Source of the DNA: an uncultured Phascolarctobacterium sp.
Lineage (GTDB): Bacteria; Bacillota; Negativicutes; Acidaminococcales; Acidaminococcaceae
NCBI RefSeq assembly: GCF_900770955.1
Contig: NZ_CAAGLX010000011.1
Coordinates: forward strand, 62,001 to 126,000
Length of the DNA stretch: 64,000 nucleotides
Direction of reading: 5' to 3'
Below, in pieces: positions 31,172-39,392 of this stretch. The position numbers and the translations under genes are program-made. Each line of letters opens with the position of its first letter. Positions within the stretch are counted from its first letter, which is position 1. The notes below the pieces were generated by a model. That model was not told the DNA's origin, searched no databases, and saw only the letters and a list, made by a program, of their open reading frames with translations.

Positions 31172-32842
31172 ATGTTATCCGATATTGAAATTGCCCAACA
31201 GGCAAAAATGCAGAAAATTACTGAAGTTGCTGCTAAATTAGGTATTAGTGAGGACGACATTGAATTATATGGCAAATATAAAGCAAAGCTGTCCTACGAT
31301 TTAATTCGTCGTGTGAAAGAGAAAAAGGACGGTAAGCTGATTCTGGTTACTGCTATCACTCCGACTCCGGCAGGCGAAGGCAAGTCCACTACTACAGTAG
31401 GTCTGGCACAGGGCTTGGCTAAGCTCGGCAAAAAGGTTATCGTAGCTCTGCGCGAGCCTTCCCTCGGCCCCTGCATGGGCATCAAGGGTGGCGCTGCAGG
31501 CGGCGGCTATTCTCAGGTTGTGCCGATGGAGGACATCAACCTGCACTTTACCGGTGACTTTCACGCTATCACCTCTGCACATATGCTGCTGGCAGCAATG
31601 CTGGACAATCACATCCAACAGGGCAACGCTCTGAACATTGACCCGCGCCGTATTGCGTGGAAGCGTGTTGTAGATATGAATGACCGCGAGCTGCGTAATA
31701 TCGTAGTAGGCCTGGGCGGCAAGGCTCATGGCGTACCGCGTCAGGACGGCTTTGACATCACCGTTGCTTCCGAGGTTATGGCTATTCTTTGCTTGGCAAG
31801 CAGCCTGCACGACCTCAAGGAGCGTCTGGCAAAAATTATCGTTGCTTATGATTACAACGGCAAGCCTGTTACCGCAGGTCAGATTAAGGCTCAGGGTGCA
31901 ATGGCAGCTTTGCTGAAGGATGCTGTTAAGCCGAACCTGGTACAGACTCTGGAAAACGTACCGGCAATCATCCACGGCGGCCCGTTTGCTAATATTGCCC
32001 ATGGCTGCAACAGCGTTATGGCAACTCAGACCGGTATGAAGCTGGCTGATTACACTATCACCGAGGCAGGCTTCGGCGCTGACCTGGGTGCAGAAAAATT
32101 CTTTGATATCAAATGCCGTTATGCTGGCCTGAAGCCTGATGCAACTGTTATCGTTGCTACCGTGCGTGCGCTGAAGATGCATGGTGGTGTACCGAAAACC
32201 GAGCTGACTACTCCGAACGTAGAGGCTGTTAAAAAAGGTCTGGTAAATCTGGAGAAGCATATTGAAAACGTTAAGAAATTCGGTGTTCCCTGCGTAGTTG
32301 CTATCAACATCTTTGCTCAGGATACTGCAGAAGAGCTGGAAGCAGTACGCGAGCACTGCGCTAAGCACGGCGTTAACGTTGCACTGTCCGACGTATTCGC
32401 TAAAGGCGGCGAGGGCGGCATCGACCTTGCTAAAGAAGTAATTGCCCTGGCAGACAGCGGCGAGAGCAAATTCGCTCCGATTTATCCGTTGGAAATGAGC
32501 CTGAAGGGCAAGATTGAAACCATCGCTAAAGAAATCTATGGTGCTGACGGCGTTAACTATACTAAGGAAGCAGATAAAGCCCTCAAGGAATTTGAAGACC
32601 TTGGCTACGGCAACCTGCCTATCTGCATGGCTAAAACCCAGTATTCCTTCTCCGATGACCCGGCACTTTTGGGCCGTCCGAGCGGCTTCAAGATTACTAT
32701 CCGTAACTGCCGTATTGCAGCAGGCGCCGGCTTTATCGTAGTTCTGACCGGTGATGTTATGACTATGCCCGGTCTGCCTAAGGTTCCGGCAGCAGAGAAA
32801 ATCGATGTTACTGATGATGGTGTTATCAGCGGTCTCTTCTGA
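31172..32842 (+). CDS. fhs: Formate--tetrahydrofolate ligase
   Basis: It joins formate to tetrahydrofolate with ATP, giving 10-formyl-tetrahydrofolate. The 556-residue protein has the family length, with the ATP loop TPTPAGEGKSTTTVGLAQGL (residues 63-82), EPSLGPCMGIKGGAAGGGYSQV (in parts) and the segments HITEAGFGADLGAEKF-like and GVPCVVAINIF. AGGAGG lies eight bases before the ATG. folD follows after a repeat-bearing 185-base gap. In anaerobes the pair supplies one-carbon units for purine and methionine synthesis or recycles formate. Confidence 0.96.
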   Translation: MLSDIEIAQQAKMQKITEVAAKLGISEDDIELYGKYKAKLSYDLIRRVKEKKDGKLILVTAITPTPAGEGKSTTTVGLAQGLAKLGKKVIVALREPSLGPCMGIKGGAAGGGYSQVVPMEDINLHFTGDFHAITSAHMLLAAMLDNHIQQGNALNIDPRRIAWKRVVDMNDRELRNIVVGLGGKAHGVPRQDGFDITVASEVMAILCLASSLHDLKERLAKIIVAYDYNGKPVTAGQIKAQGAMAALLKDAVKPNLVQTLENVPAIIHGGPFANIAHGCNSVMATQTGMKLADYTITEAGFGADLGAEKFFDIKCRYAGLKPDATVIVATVRALKMHGGVPKTELTTPNVEAVKKGLVNLEKHIENVKKFGVPCVVAINIFAQDTAEELEAVREHCAKHGVNVALSDVFAKGGEGGIDLAKEVIALADSGESKFAPIYPLEMSLKGKIETIAKEIYGADGVNYTKEADKALKEFEDLGYGNLPICMAKTQYSFSDDPALLGRPSGFKITIRNCRIAAGAGFIVVLTGDVMTMPGLPKVPAAEKIDVTDDGVISGLF

Positions 32843-32857
32843 TTAAGTCTGTCGGAT

Positions 32858-32929
32858 AAAGCGTCATCTGCGTCGCAACGGCTCCTAGGAGTACAAGTAG
32901 GTACGCCGTCGCATAGCATCTGACACTTT
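32858..32929. repeat. Imperfect 72-base palindromic element
   Basis: AAAGCGTCATCTGC at the left pairs with GCATCTGACACTTT at the right, and inside it CGCAACGGC pairs with GCCGTCGC and CCTA with TAGG. There is no T-run. Size and symmetry suggest a dispersed palindromic repeat (REP/MITE-like) or the 3' hairpin of the fhs message. Only one clear copy is in the window. Confidence 0.5.
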
Positions 32930-33027
32930 CCCGCCAGCCTTTAAGGGAGTGGAGGGATAAAGTGCCATTTATTAATATATTTTCTATCTATAATAAATCA
33001 ACTATGTTTTTTTGAGGTGAATTTACT

Positions 33028-33858
33028 ATGGAAACTGTTTTAATGAGGGGTAAGCCTGTTGCTGATGTTTACCGTGAGGCTATTGCCAAAAAGATTGCTG
33101 TTGCTAAGCAGCACGACTTGGTAGTAACCCTGGCTATTTTGGTTGTGGGTGATGATCCCGCATCTCACGTATATAAGGACAGGCTGGTCAAATTAATTGA
33201 AAGTCTGGGCGGTGCCGCTAAGGTTATCACCTGCCCTGCCGATACACCTGAGGAGGAGGTTATCAGCATCATCAAAAAGCTGAACCGTAACCGTTATGTT
33301 AGCGGTATTATGCCGATGATGCCGATGCCGAAGCATATCAACAGCGATAACGTGGGCGCAGCAGTTTCACCAAACAAGGACGTAGATTGCCTGAATCCGC
33401 AGAATATCGGTGATGTGTTCATGGGCCGCAGCCGTTTTGCTGCCTGCACTCCGCGTGCCTGCATGGCAACTTTGGCGCACTACGGCATTGAGCTGGAGGG
33501 CAAGAATGTTGTCGTTATCGGCCGCAGCAATGTTGTAGGCAAGCCGGTAAGCGTGCTGCTGCTGCAGCAAAACGCTACCGTTACCATCTGCCATTCACGC
33601 ACACGCAATCTGCCGGAAATTTTAAAGCAGGCGGATGTTATCGTGGCTGCAGTGGGCAAGGCCTGCTTTGTGAAGCCGGAAATGGTTAAAGATGGCGTTG
33701 TGATTGTGGACGTAGGCATCAATGCCGTGGACGGCAAGCTGGTAGGCGACGTTGACCCTGCTGTTGCCGAAAAAGCAAGCGCTTTTACACCCGTACCGGG
33801 CGGTATCGGTGTTGTCAGCAATATGATGGTAATGGAGTGCCTGACGCGTCATATCTGA
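33028..33858 (+). CDS. folD: Bifunctional methylene-THF dehydrogenase/methenyl-THF cyclohydrolase
   Basis: FolD interconverts methylene-, methenyl- and formyl-tetrahydrofolate with NADP. The 276-residue protein has ASHVYKDRLVK (catalytic Lys region; the common Tyr-x-x-x-Lys motif is read as YKDRLVK), PMPKHIN, DVDCLNPQNIGDV, CTPRACMATL, the nucleotide-binding GRSNVVGKPVSVLLL and the final PVPGGIGVVSNMMVMECL. Family signatures usually show PGGVGPMT where this protein has PGGIGVVSN, a small deviation. TGAGGTG precedes the start. It lies in one unit with fhs. Confidence 0.93.
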   Translation: METVLMRGKPVADVYREAIAKKIAVAKQHDLVVTLAILVVGDDPASHVYKDRLVKLIESLGGAAKVITCPADTPEEEVISIIKKLNRNRYVSGIMPMMPMPKHINSDNVGAAVSPNKDVDCLNPQNIGDVFMGRSRFAACTPRACMATLAHYGIELEGKNVVVIGRSNVVGKPVSVLLLQQNATVTICHSRTRNLPEILKQADVIVAAVGKACFVKPEMVKDGVVIVDVGINAVDGKLVGDVDPAVAEKASAFTPVPGGIGVVSNMMVMECLTRHI

Positions 33859-33894
33859 TTTTGCTGCAGGTATAATAATTAAGTGGGGAGCTTT

Positions 33895-34323
33895 ATGAAA
33901 TATTTATGGGTTTTTCTCACTGCCTGTCTTGTGGGCATTATCTATTATAATTCGTCGCTGCCATTGAAGCAGTCTTCTGAGATTAGCGGCTGGTTTGCTG
34001 CGCTGACGCAGCTTTTGGCGCAGCATCTGGATATCCATCTGGCGGGCGATGTTGAGCATCACATCCGCAAAATGGCGCATTTCTGCGAATTTGCGCTGTT
34101 GGGACTGCTGCTGTGCCGCAGCTTCAGTGCCTGGGGCGTGCCTAAGCTTACGGCAACCGGTTATATTCTCTTTTTAGCGCTTTTGGTAGCCGTAATCGAT
34201 GAATATATTCAGGCCTTTTCGCCGGGACGTGCCAGCAGGGTGAAGGACGTGCTGTTGGATTTCAGCGGTGTCTTCTGTGCCTGGCTGGAATATCGCATCT
34301 GGGAATGGAGCGCACGAAAATAA
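33895..34323 (+). CDS. VanZ-like membrane protein
   Basis: A 142-residue protein with four membrane helices and the VanZ family pattern: an N-terminal helix with IIYYNSSLP, the central RKMAHFCEFALLGLLL (conserved K-x-x-H-F-x-E-F/Y) and VIDEYIQAFSPGRASRVKDVLLDFSGV. Some VanZ proteins affect glycopeptide susceptibility, but most family members have no known role. The ATG at 33895 follows GTGGGGAG; an in-frame GTG at 33883 is less likely. It follows folD by 36 bases and ends at a strong terminator. Confidence 0.85.
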   Translation: MKYLWVFLTACLVGIIYYNSSLPLKQSSEISGWFAALTQLLAQHLDIHLAGDVEHHIRKMAHFCEFALLGLLLCRSFSAWGVPKLTATGYILFLALLVAVIDEYIQAFSPGRASRVKDVLLDFSGVFCAWLEYRIWEWSARK

Positions 34324-34337
34324 TTAAAAATTGCAGG

Positions 34338-34378
34338 CTGCAGCTTGGCGCCGACAGGCGTCCGGCTGCAGTTTTTTT
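34338..34378 (+). terminator. Rho-independent terminator
   Basis: CTGCAGC..GGCGCC pairs with GGCGTC..GCTGCAG and is followed by seven T. It ends the fhs-folD-vanZ unit. Confidence 0.88.
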
Positions 34379-34435
34379 GCTGCCTTAGCATATAGCTGAA
34401 AAATAATTTTATCTGTATTTTGCGGAGGGTTCTGC

Positions 34436-34508
34436 TTGCACTTGATGTTATCCTGTGCTATAATCTTGGTTAACAGATGGTGAACGTTAAAACGGTCAAG
34501 GTTAACGT
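34436..34508 (+). promoter_or_regulatory. bioB promoter with overlapping inverted repeats (candidate biotin operator)
   Basis: TTGCAC at 34436-34441 and TATAAT at 34459-34464 have a 17-base spacer. Directly downstream are GGTTAAC at 34468-34474 and a perfect inverted repeat ACGTTAA (34484-34490) / TTAACGT (34502-34508). BirA-type operators in Firmicutes contain TTAAC half-sites, but their spacing is different. The BirA in this window lacks a DNA-binding domain, so another repressor would be needed. Confidence 0.6.
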
Positions 34509-34571
34509 ACCACTTATTTTTTTACAGCATAAACCTACCGATTAAATAGGTTATAAAAAGGAGAAGAGAAT

Positions 34572-35591
34572 ATGAATCCGCAAGCATTAGCACAAGAAAT
34601 TATTGATGGCAGAAGACTGACTCGTCAGGACGATTTAAAGGCATTTCTGACCTGCGATTTGCAGGCATTATGTGAAGGCGCAGATAAAATCCGCAAGCAT
34701 TTTGTCGGTGAGCGCGTGGATTTGTGCTCCATCATCAACGGACGCAGCGGCCGCTGTCCGGAAAACTGCAAATTCTGTGCGCAGTCCGCACATAACCATA
34801 CCGATTGCGAGGTTTATAGCTTTCTGCCGGAGGATGATATCGTGAAGCTGGCGCGTCTTAACCAGGAGGAGGGCGTACACCGCTTTTCCATTGTAACCGC
34901 AGGCAAGGCGCTGACCGGCGAAGAGTTCGACAAGGCGATTCATGCGTATGAAACCATGCACCGTGATTTGAAGATTGATTTGTGCGCTTCCATGGGCTTC
35001 CTTTCCCGTGAGCAGCTGCATCGTCTGCATGAGGCAGGTGTCACCAGCTATCATCATAATATCGAAACCTCTAAGCGCAACTTCCCCAACATCTGCACTA
35101 CGCATACCTACGATATGAAAATCAACACGCTTAAGATGGTCAAGGAGGAGGGCATGTGCGCCTGCTCCGGCGGTATTATCGGCATGGGCGAAACATGGGA
35201 GGACCGTCTTGATATGGCGATCAGCCTTGCTGAGCTTGGCATTGATTCTATTCCGCTGAATGCACTGATGCCGATTCCCGGCACGCCGCTGGAGCATCTG
35301 CCGCGTCTGAGTGAGGCGGATATCCTGCGTACTGTGGCCTTCTTCCGTTATATCAATCCGCTGGCTAACATTCGCCTGGGCGCTGGACGTGCGTTGCTGA
35401 GCAATGACGGTGAAACAGCGTTTAAAGCTGGCGCATCTGCTACTATCACCGGTAATATGCTGACGACTGTGGCCTGCGCTACGATTCGCAGCGACAGAAA
35501 GATGCTGAATCATATGGGACGTGACATTAAGCCGGAATATATGACGGATGAGGAAGCTGCGGCTATTGATGCCAGAGCGGAAGAGGCATAA
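34572..35591 (+). CDS. bioB: Biotin synthase
   Basis: BioB is the radical SAM enzyme that inserts sulfur into dethiobiotin. The 339-residue protein has the SAM-cluster cysteines in GRCPENCKFCAQS (CxxxCxxC, about residues 63-70), YHHNIETSKRNFP, GGIIGMGETWEDR and the second-cluster Arg region with NIRLGAGRALL. AAAAGGAGAAGAG precedes the ATG. It is a lone gene with its own promoter, operator-like repeats and terminator; no other bio genes are next to it. The biotin would serve MadF and other carboxylases. Confidence 0.95.
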   Translation: MNPQALAQEIIDGRRLTRQDDLKAFLTCDLQALCEGADKIRKHFVGERVDLCSIINGRSGRCPENCKFCAQSAHNHTDCEVYSFLPEDDIVKLARLNQEEGVHRFSIVTAGKALTGEEFDKAIHAYETMHRDLKIDLCASMGFLSREQLHRLHEAGVTSYHHNIETSKRNFPNICTTHTYDMKINTLKMVKEEGMCACSGGIIGMGETWEDRLDMAISLAELGIDSIPLNALMPIPGTPLEHLPRLSEADILRTVAFFRYINPLANIRLGAGRALLSNDGETAFKAGASATITGNMLTTVACATIRSDRKMLNHMGRDIKPEYMTDEEAAAIDARAEEA

Positions 35592-35611
35592 TTACACATT
35601 GCAAAAAACAG

Positions 35612-35651
35612 CTGCCTGCGGAGGAGAAAAATCCTTTTGCAGGCAGTTTTT
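35612..35651 (+). terminator. Terminator after bioB
   Basis: CTGCCTGC and GCAGGCAG form a perfect stem followed by TTTTTAAATTTT. Confidence 0.8.
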
Positions 35652-35671
35652 AAATTTTAGTTGGGTGGAGC

Positions 35672-35726
35672 AGGTTTGCACCAGTTTGCACCAGTTTGCA
35701 CCACTTGCACCAGTTGAACCACTTTT
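35672..35726 (+). repeat. Tandem TTTGCACCAG repeats, left inverted arm
   Basis: GTTTGCACCA is repeated three times without a gap, then varies to CTTGCACCAGTTGAACCAC. The sequence is the inverse complement of a tract at 35889-35930. The 35652-36030 gap contains no supportable gene; it is A/T-rich apart from these tracts. Confidence 0.75.
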
Positions 35727-35888
35727 TTCAGCTTTTTTGCAAAAGAATCAGCGGTCAGGGAATTTTAATATAATATAAATAAAAAACACTTAAAGTTGCT
35801 CTAAAGCCTATAAAATAAAGGGTTAGAACCCTTACGAAGACTTTACTTACAGGTATATATATTAGGGGTTGTGGAGCAGTTTTTCGTT

Positions 35889-35930
35889 TTGCACCAAATG
35901 AAGTGGTGCAAGTGGTTCAAGTGGTGCAGA
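35889..35930 (+). repeat. AAGTGGTGCA tract, right inverted arm
   Basis: TTGCACCA is followed by AAGTGGTGCAAGTGGTTCAA and GTGGTGCAG, matching in inverse orientation the tract at 35672-35726. The arms are 163 bases apart. Confidence 0.7.
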
Positions 35931-36031
35931 TGCTTTCAACAAAGAAAAAAGGATGCTTCCTGCTAAATTCAGAGAAGCATCCGGGAGAAGATATGTGGGG
36001 AGTTTACGTAATGTTTGTTGTATGTTATACT

Positions 36032-36128
36032 TATAGCAGTTGCATGGGTAGCTCCGCGATAAGGAGAGGTCATGCCTGACTGTGAGGGTCAGTGGCATCT
36101 GTCGAGCTTGACAGGTGCTTTTTTGTTT
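36032..36128 (+). ncRNA. Putative structured small RNA
   Basis: A promoter-like pair (TTTACG at 36003-36008, TATACT at 36026-36031, spacer 17) precedes a compact run of hairpins: GCATG..CATGC enclosing CTCC/GGAG, then CTGAC/GTCAG, then GCATCTGTC/GACAGGTGC with six T. Total length is about 95 bases with almost every base in a stem. It could be a free small RNA or a leader terminating ahead of the antitoxin-like gene at 36145. I cannot assign a family. Confidence 0.55.
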
Positions 36129-36144
36129 ATGTGGAGGTGTAATT

Positions 36145-36318
36145 ATGCGAGAAGAATATGATTTTACTAATGCCAGAAAAAATCCTTTTGCGAAAAAGAA
36201 AAAGCAAATAACAATTAATATTGATGTGTCTACAATAGAGTATTTCAATAACAAAATTAGAAGCCTAACCCCTTCCACACTTTGTCCTCGACATTACCTA
36301 ATGCTATATTTTAGTTAA
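36145..36318 (+). pseudogene. Truncated CopG/BrnA-type antitoxin-like gene
   Basis: The 57-codon frame begins after GGAGGTG. Its first 35 residues (MREEYDFTNARKNPFAKKKK followed by QITINIDVSTIEYF) match the start of small antitoxins of the CopG/BrnA type, whose members then continue with a helix-rich segment for tetramer and DNA contacts. Here, after EYFNN, the sequence turns into unrelated residues and stops, so the C-terminal half is lost. No partner toxin gene is seen on either side. It is probably a relic of a toxin-antitoxin pair. Confidence 0.55.
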
Positions 36319-36361
36319 CAATGGTAACATAACAAGCATATTTATACATTAATACCCAATC

Positions 36362-36404
36362 AGCTGCCTGCAGAGGAAACGACTGCCTCCACAGGTGGCT
36401 TTTT
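36362..36404 (+). terminator. Terminator after the antitoxin relic
   Basis: AGCTGCCTGCAGAGG and CCTCCACAGGTGGCT pair with two G-U pairs and two mismatches, followed by TTTTT. Confidence 0.65.
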
Positions 36405-36415
36405 GACGTGTGCAC

Positions 36416-36444
36416 TTGTAGAGATGTGCCTAGTGATATATAAT
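36416..36444 (+). promoter_or_regulatory. Promoter of the hybrid kinase operon
   Basis: TTGTAG at 36416-36421 and TATAAT at 36439-36444 with a 17-base spacer, 59 bases before the kinase start. Confidence 0.65.
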
Positions 36445-36502
36445 AAGATATGTATGCATGAAATATGCACATGTTTATTGACAGTGGCTCGATGGAGGGC
36501 TT

Positions 36503-39004
36503 ATGGATTTTAAATTTTTTAGGAACAGAATAAAAGTATCTATATATAGCATAGGGATTTTTGCCTTCTTCCTGTTGGTTTCTTTAGTGAGCCTGTATAT
36601 TGTGCGCGAAAAAATATTGGATAATTCGCATATTATGGGACAGCAGCTGGCAGCCCGCTTTGCCACAAGGGAAACAGGACGCATAAAAGCTCAGGAAATA
36701 CTGTTGCGCAGTGCCGCGCAAAACCTTGCACATATGCTGGAGATGAAACCCGATATGACGGATGCAGAGCTGGAGGAGGCTCTGACGCATTTTACCGACT
36801 ATATGGAAAAAAATGCTGATGTGGGACGCTTTGATATGTGCGCTGTAGTCCACGGGCATCTTATTGGCAAGCGCCTGGAGGGACAGCCGACAGATGTTGC
36901 TGAACTGAAATGGTACCAGACGGCGCTTAACAATAAAAGCGGCGTGGCCTATACTAATTTATATAAATACGGAAAAGATAATGAACGCCTGCTGACGATG
37001 GCTGTGCGCTTTAGCGATAACAATGTGCTGGCGATGAATCTTTATCCGGAGCGTCTGAATGACCTGTTGAGTGACAATAAGCTGCCGAAGGACAGCTATT
37101 ACTACCTTTGCGATCCATCTGGTAATATCATGGTTACTATCAACGACCGCAACCTGTCGCTGGAAAAGCAGCAACCTTATGTAGATAAAATTTTTAAGGA
37201 AATACGCAATTCCGGTAGCGATGTATCTTATATCACCGACTACGATGGTAATAAGCGCGGCGTTTATTACACAGTTTCGGAAAAGGGCTGGATATCTATT
37301 GTAACGATTCCCTATGAATTTCTTTTGGGTGGTTACAAGGATTTGATGCAGTGGTTTAGTCTGACGCTGGCTATTTTCCTGCTATTGGCTGCCGGTCTGG
37401 CGCTGCGTGAGCATGTGCTGAACAAACAGCTGCAGAGCATCAATGAGGTTATCCGTGTCATGAGCAAATCCTTCCTGGCGGTGTTCAGAGTAAATTATGT
37501 TACCGGACGCTATTATATGCTGAAAATTACCCCGCCGGGACCGCAGGAGCCTGAGGGTGAATATGATGAGCTGCTGCAGGAGCTGATAAAGAATGTGGAG
37601 CCAGAGGCTGCCGATGAGTTTGCGTCCAGCTTTTCCCGCGAGCATATCAAGAATCTGGTGGAGCGTCATATCAATGACTTCGGCGGTGAGTTCCGCTATC
37701 GCTTCGGCAAGGAATACAGATGGCTTAATGTCCGCCTGATGCGCGATGATTTGTTGAATGAGGATGAAGCAGTTTTCTTCTTCCGTGAGGTAGAAGCTGA
37801 AAAACAGAAGGAGCTGGAGCATCTGCAACTGACGGAGCAGGCATTGCGGGTAGCACGTGAAAATGCCAAGTCCAGAAACATGTTCTTCTCTGCATTGTCG
37901 CACGATATGCGTGCGCCGCTCAACGGCATTATCGGCATGGCGGAGCTGGCAGACCTGCATAAGGATGATTGCGGACAGGTTAAAGAATATATCCGCAAAA
38001 TCCGCACTGCAGGCCAGCAGCTGCTGACCTTGATTAATGATATCCTGGAAATGGCACGTCTTGATAACGGCAAGGTGGAGCATGTGCAGGAAACATTTAT
38101 GATTGCTAAGGTAGTGCAGGATACAAGCGATATGTTTGCGGCGCAGGCCGAGCTGGAGCAGAAGTTCTTTGACTCTCAGCTGATGCTGCAAAATGACGAA
38201 ATGGTGAGCGGTGATTTGCAGGGCTTACAGCAGATTTTGAATAATATTTTGTCGAATGCGATTAAATACACCAAGGCGCATGGCAAAATCAGCTTCCTGA
38301 CCCGTCGCGAGCCGAGCAATGAGCGTAACCGTGTGCATTATACCTTTGTCATTAAGGATACCGGCTGCGGTATGTCGGCCAAATTTCTGGAGAAGATTTA
38401 TAAGCCGTTTGAGCGCGACAGCCGTTTCGGTGTGCCGCGCGTTACCGGCACCGGCCTGGGGATGACGATTGTCAAAAGCCTGGTAGAGCGTATGGATGGC
38501 AGCATTCATATCAGCAGCCGTGTTGATGAAGGCACCTGCGTAATTATTTCTCTGCCGTTCAATATTGTAAAAAAGGTAGAAAGCAAGCCTCAGGATACAA
38601 TGCCGAAGCTGGAGGATTTTGCGGGCTGCAGAATCCTGGTAGCAGAGGATAACAGTATCAACATGGAGATTATCAGTGAGCTGCTGACGATGAATGGTCT
38701 GGAGGTATTGCCGGCGCGTGACGGCAAAGAGGCCGTGAAGCTGTTTGAGTCTTCGCAGGAGGGCAGCATCAGCATGGTGCTGATGGATATGCAGATGCCG
38801 GAAATGGATGGCTGTGAGGCTGCCGAGGCCATCAGAGCACTGCCACGCGAGGATGCGCATGCGGTGCCGATTCTGGCGCTGACAGGCAACAGCGGCAGCA
38901 GCGATGTGGAACGCGCTATGGCTGCCGGCATGAATGATTTTATGGTGAAACCGGTACAGATGAAGCTGCTGGCACAGATGATGGGTGCGTATCTGCAGCA
39001 TTAA
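36503..39004 (+). CDS. Hybrid sensor histidine kinase with receiver domain
   Basis: An 833-residue inner-membrane sensor. A first membrane helix (about 14-35) is followed by an extracytoplasmic Cache-like domain (40-280) and a second helix (about 288-308). A PAS-like region, a short coiled coil and a HisKA domain come next, with the phospho-His in FFSALSHDMRAPLNGI (about residue 469). The HATPase has the N-box ILNNILSNAIKYTK and glycine boxes DTGCGMS and GTGLGMTIV. The C-terminal receiver domain begins at ILVAEDN, with the phospho-Asp in VLMDMQMPEMDG (about 761) and the Lys in MVKPVQ. The next gene encodes a separate HPt protein, so a His-Asp-His relay is likely. The output regulator is not in the window. 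Confidence 0.92.
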   Translation: MDFKFFRNRIKVSIYSIGIFAFFLLVSLVSLYIVREKILDNSHIMGQQLAARFATRETGRIKAQEILLRSAAQNLAHMLEMKPDMTDAELEEALTHFTDYMEKNADVGRFDMCAVVHGHLIGKRLEGQPTDVAELKWYQTALNNKSGVAYTNLYKYGKDNERLLTMAVRFSDNNVLAMNLYPERLNDLLSDNKLPKDSYYYLCDPSGNIMVTINDRNLSLEKQQPYVDKIFKEIRNSGSDVSYITDYDGNKRGVYYTVSEKGWISIVTIPYEFLLGGYKDLMQWFSLTLAIFLLLAAGLALREHVLNKQLQSINEVIRVMSKSFLAVFRVNYVTGRYYMLKITPPGPQEPEGEYDELLQELIKNVEPEAADEFASSFSREHIKNLVERHINDFGGEFRYRFGKEYRWLNVRLMRDDLLNEDEAVFFFREVEAEKQKELEHLQLTEQALRVARENAKSRNMFFSALSHDMRAPLNGIIGMAELADLHKDDCGQVKEYIRKIRTAGQQLLTLINDILEMARLDNGKVEHVQETFMIAKVVQDTSDMFAAQAELEQKFFDSQLMLQNDEMVSGDLQGLQQILNNILSNAIKYTKAHGKISFLTRREPSNERNRVHYTFVIKDTGCGMSAKFLEKIYKPFERDSRFGVPRVTGTGLGMTIVKSLVERMDGSIHISSRVDEGTCVIISLPFNIVKKVESKPQDTMPKLEDFAGCRILVAEDNSINMEIISELLTMNGLEVLPARDGKEAVKLFESSQEGSISMVLMDMQMPEMDGCEAAEAIRALPREDAHAVPILALTGNSGSSDVERAMAAGMNDFMVKPVQMKLLAQMMGAYLQH

Positions 39005-39026
39005 GAGCAGAAAGGAGTGCGAAGCC

Positions 39027-39392
39027 TTGCATTTACAGGAACTGCCGCAGTATGTGGCGATTGATATCAAGGAGGCGCTGGAGGAGCGCTTTATGGAAAG
39101 TGAAGCTATGTATGTGCGTTTTTTGCGCAAGCTGCTGACAACCGATGATTACAGACTGATGGAGGAGGCTGAGGCCGCAGGCAACCGGCAGGAGGTGCTG
39201 CGCTATGCACACAACCTGAAGGGCGTGTGCGCAACGCTGGGGCTGACCGGCCTGCAGGCGCAGTTTGCCGATATTGTGAATTTGCTGCGCAGCGAGGAAT
39301 ATACCGAGCTGCAGCTGCAGGCAAAGCTGGCAGCGCTCAAAAATGACTGGCAGCGCACGCTGCAATATATTGAGCAACTGGAGAGTGCATAA
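39027..39392 (+). CDS. HPt-domain phosphotransfer protein
   Basis: A 121-residue helical protein with the HPt signature YAHNLKGVCATLGL; H62 is the probable phosphate acceptor. Such proteins pass phosphate from a hybrid kinase receiver domain to a response regulator. I take the TTG at 39027 as start because AAAGGAG lies nine bases before it; the same frame is open back to an ATG at 38985, which would overlap the kinase gene and lacks a ribosome site. The stop overlaps the crcB start (TAATG). Confidence 0.8.
   Translation: MHLQELPQYVAIDIKEALEERFMESEAMYVRFLRKLLTTDDYRLMEEAEAAGNRQEVLRYAHNLKGVCATLGLTGLQAQFADIVNLLRSEEYTELQLQAKLAALKNDWQRTLQYIEQLESA

Noticed and set aside
35672..35722. CRISPR array
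   Set aside because: The repeat unit is about ten bases, directly adjoining, with no unique spacers and no cas genes nearby.
39200..39391. Fluoride riboswitch for crcB
   Set aside because: The upstream region is the coding sequence of the HPt gene and shows no riboswitch pattern.
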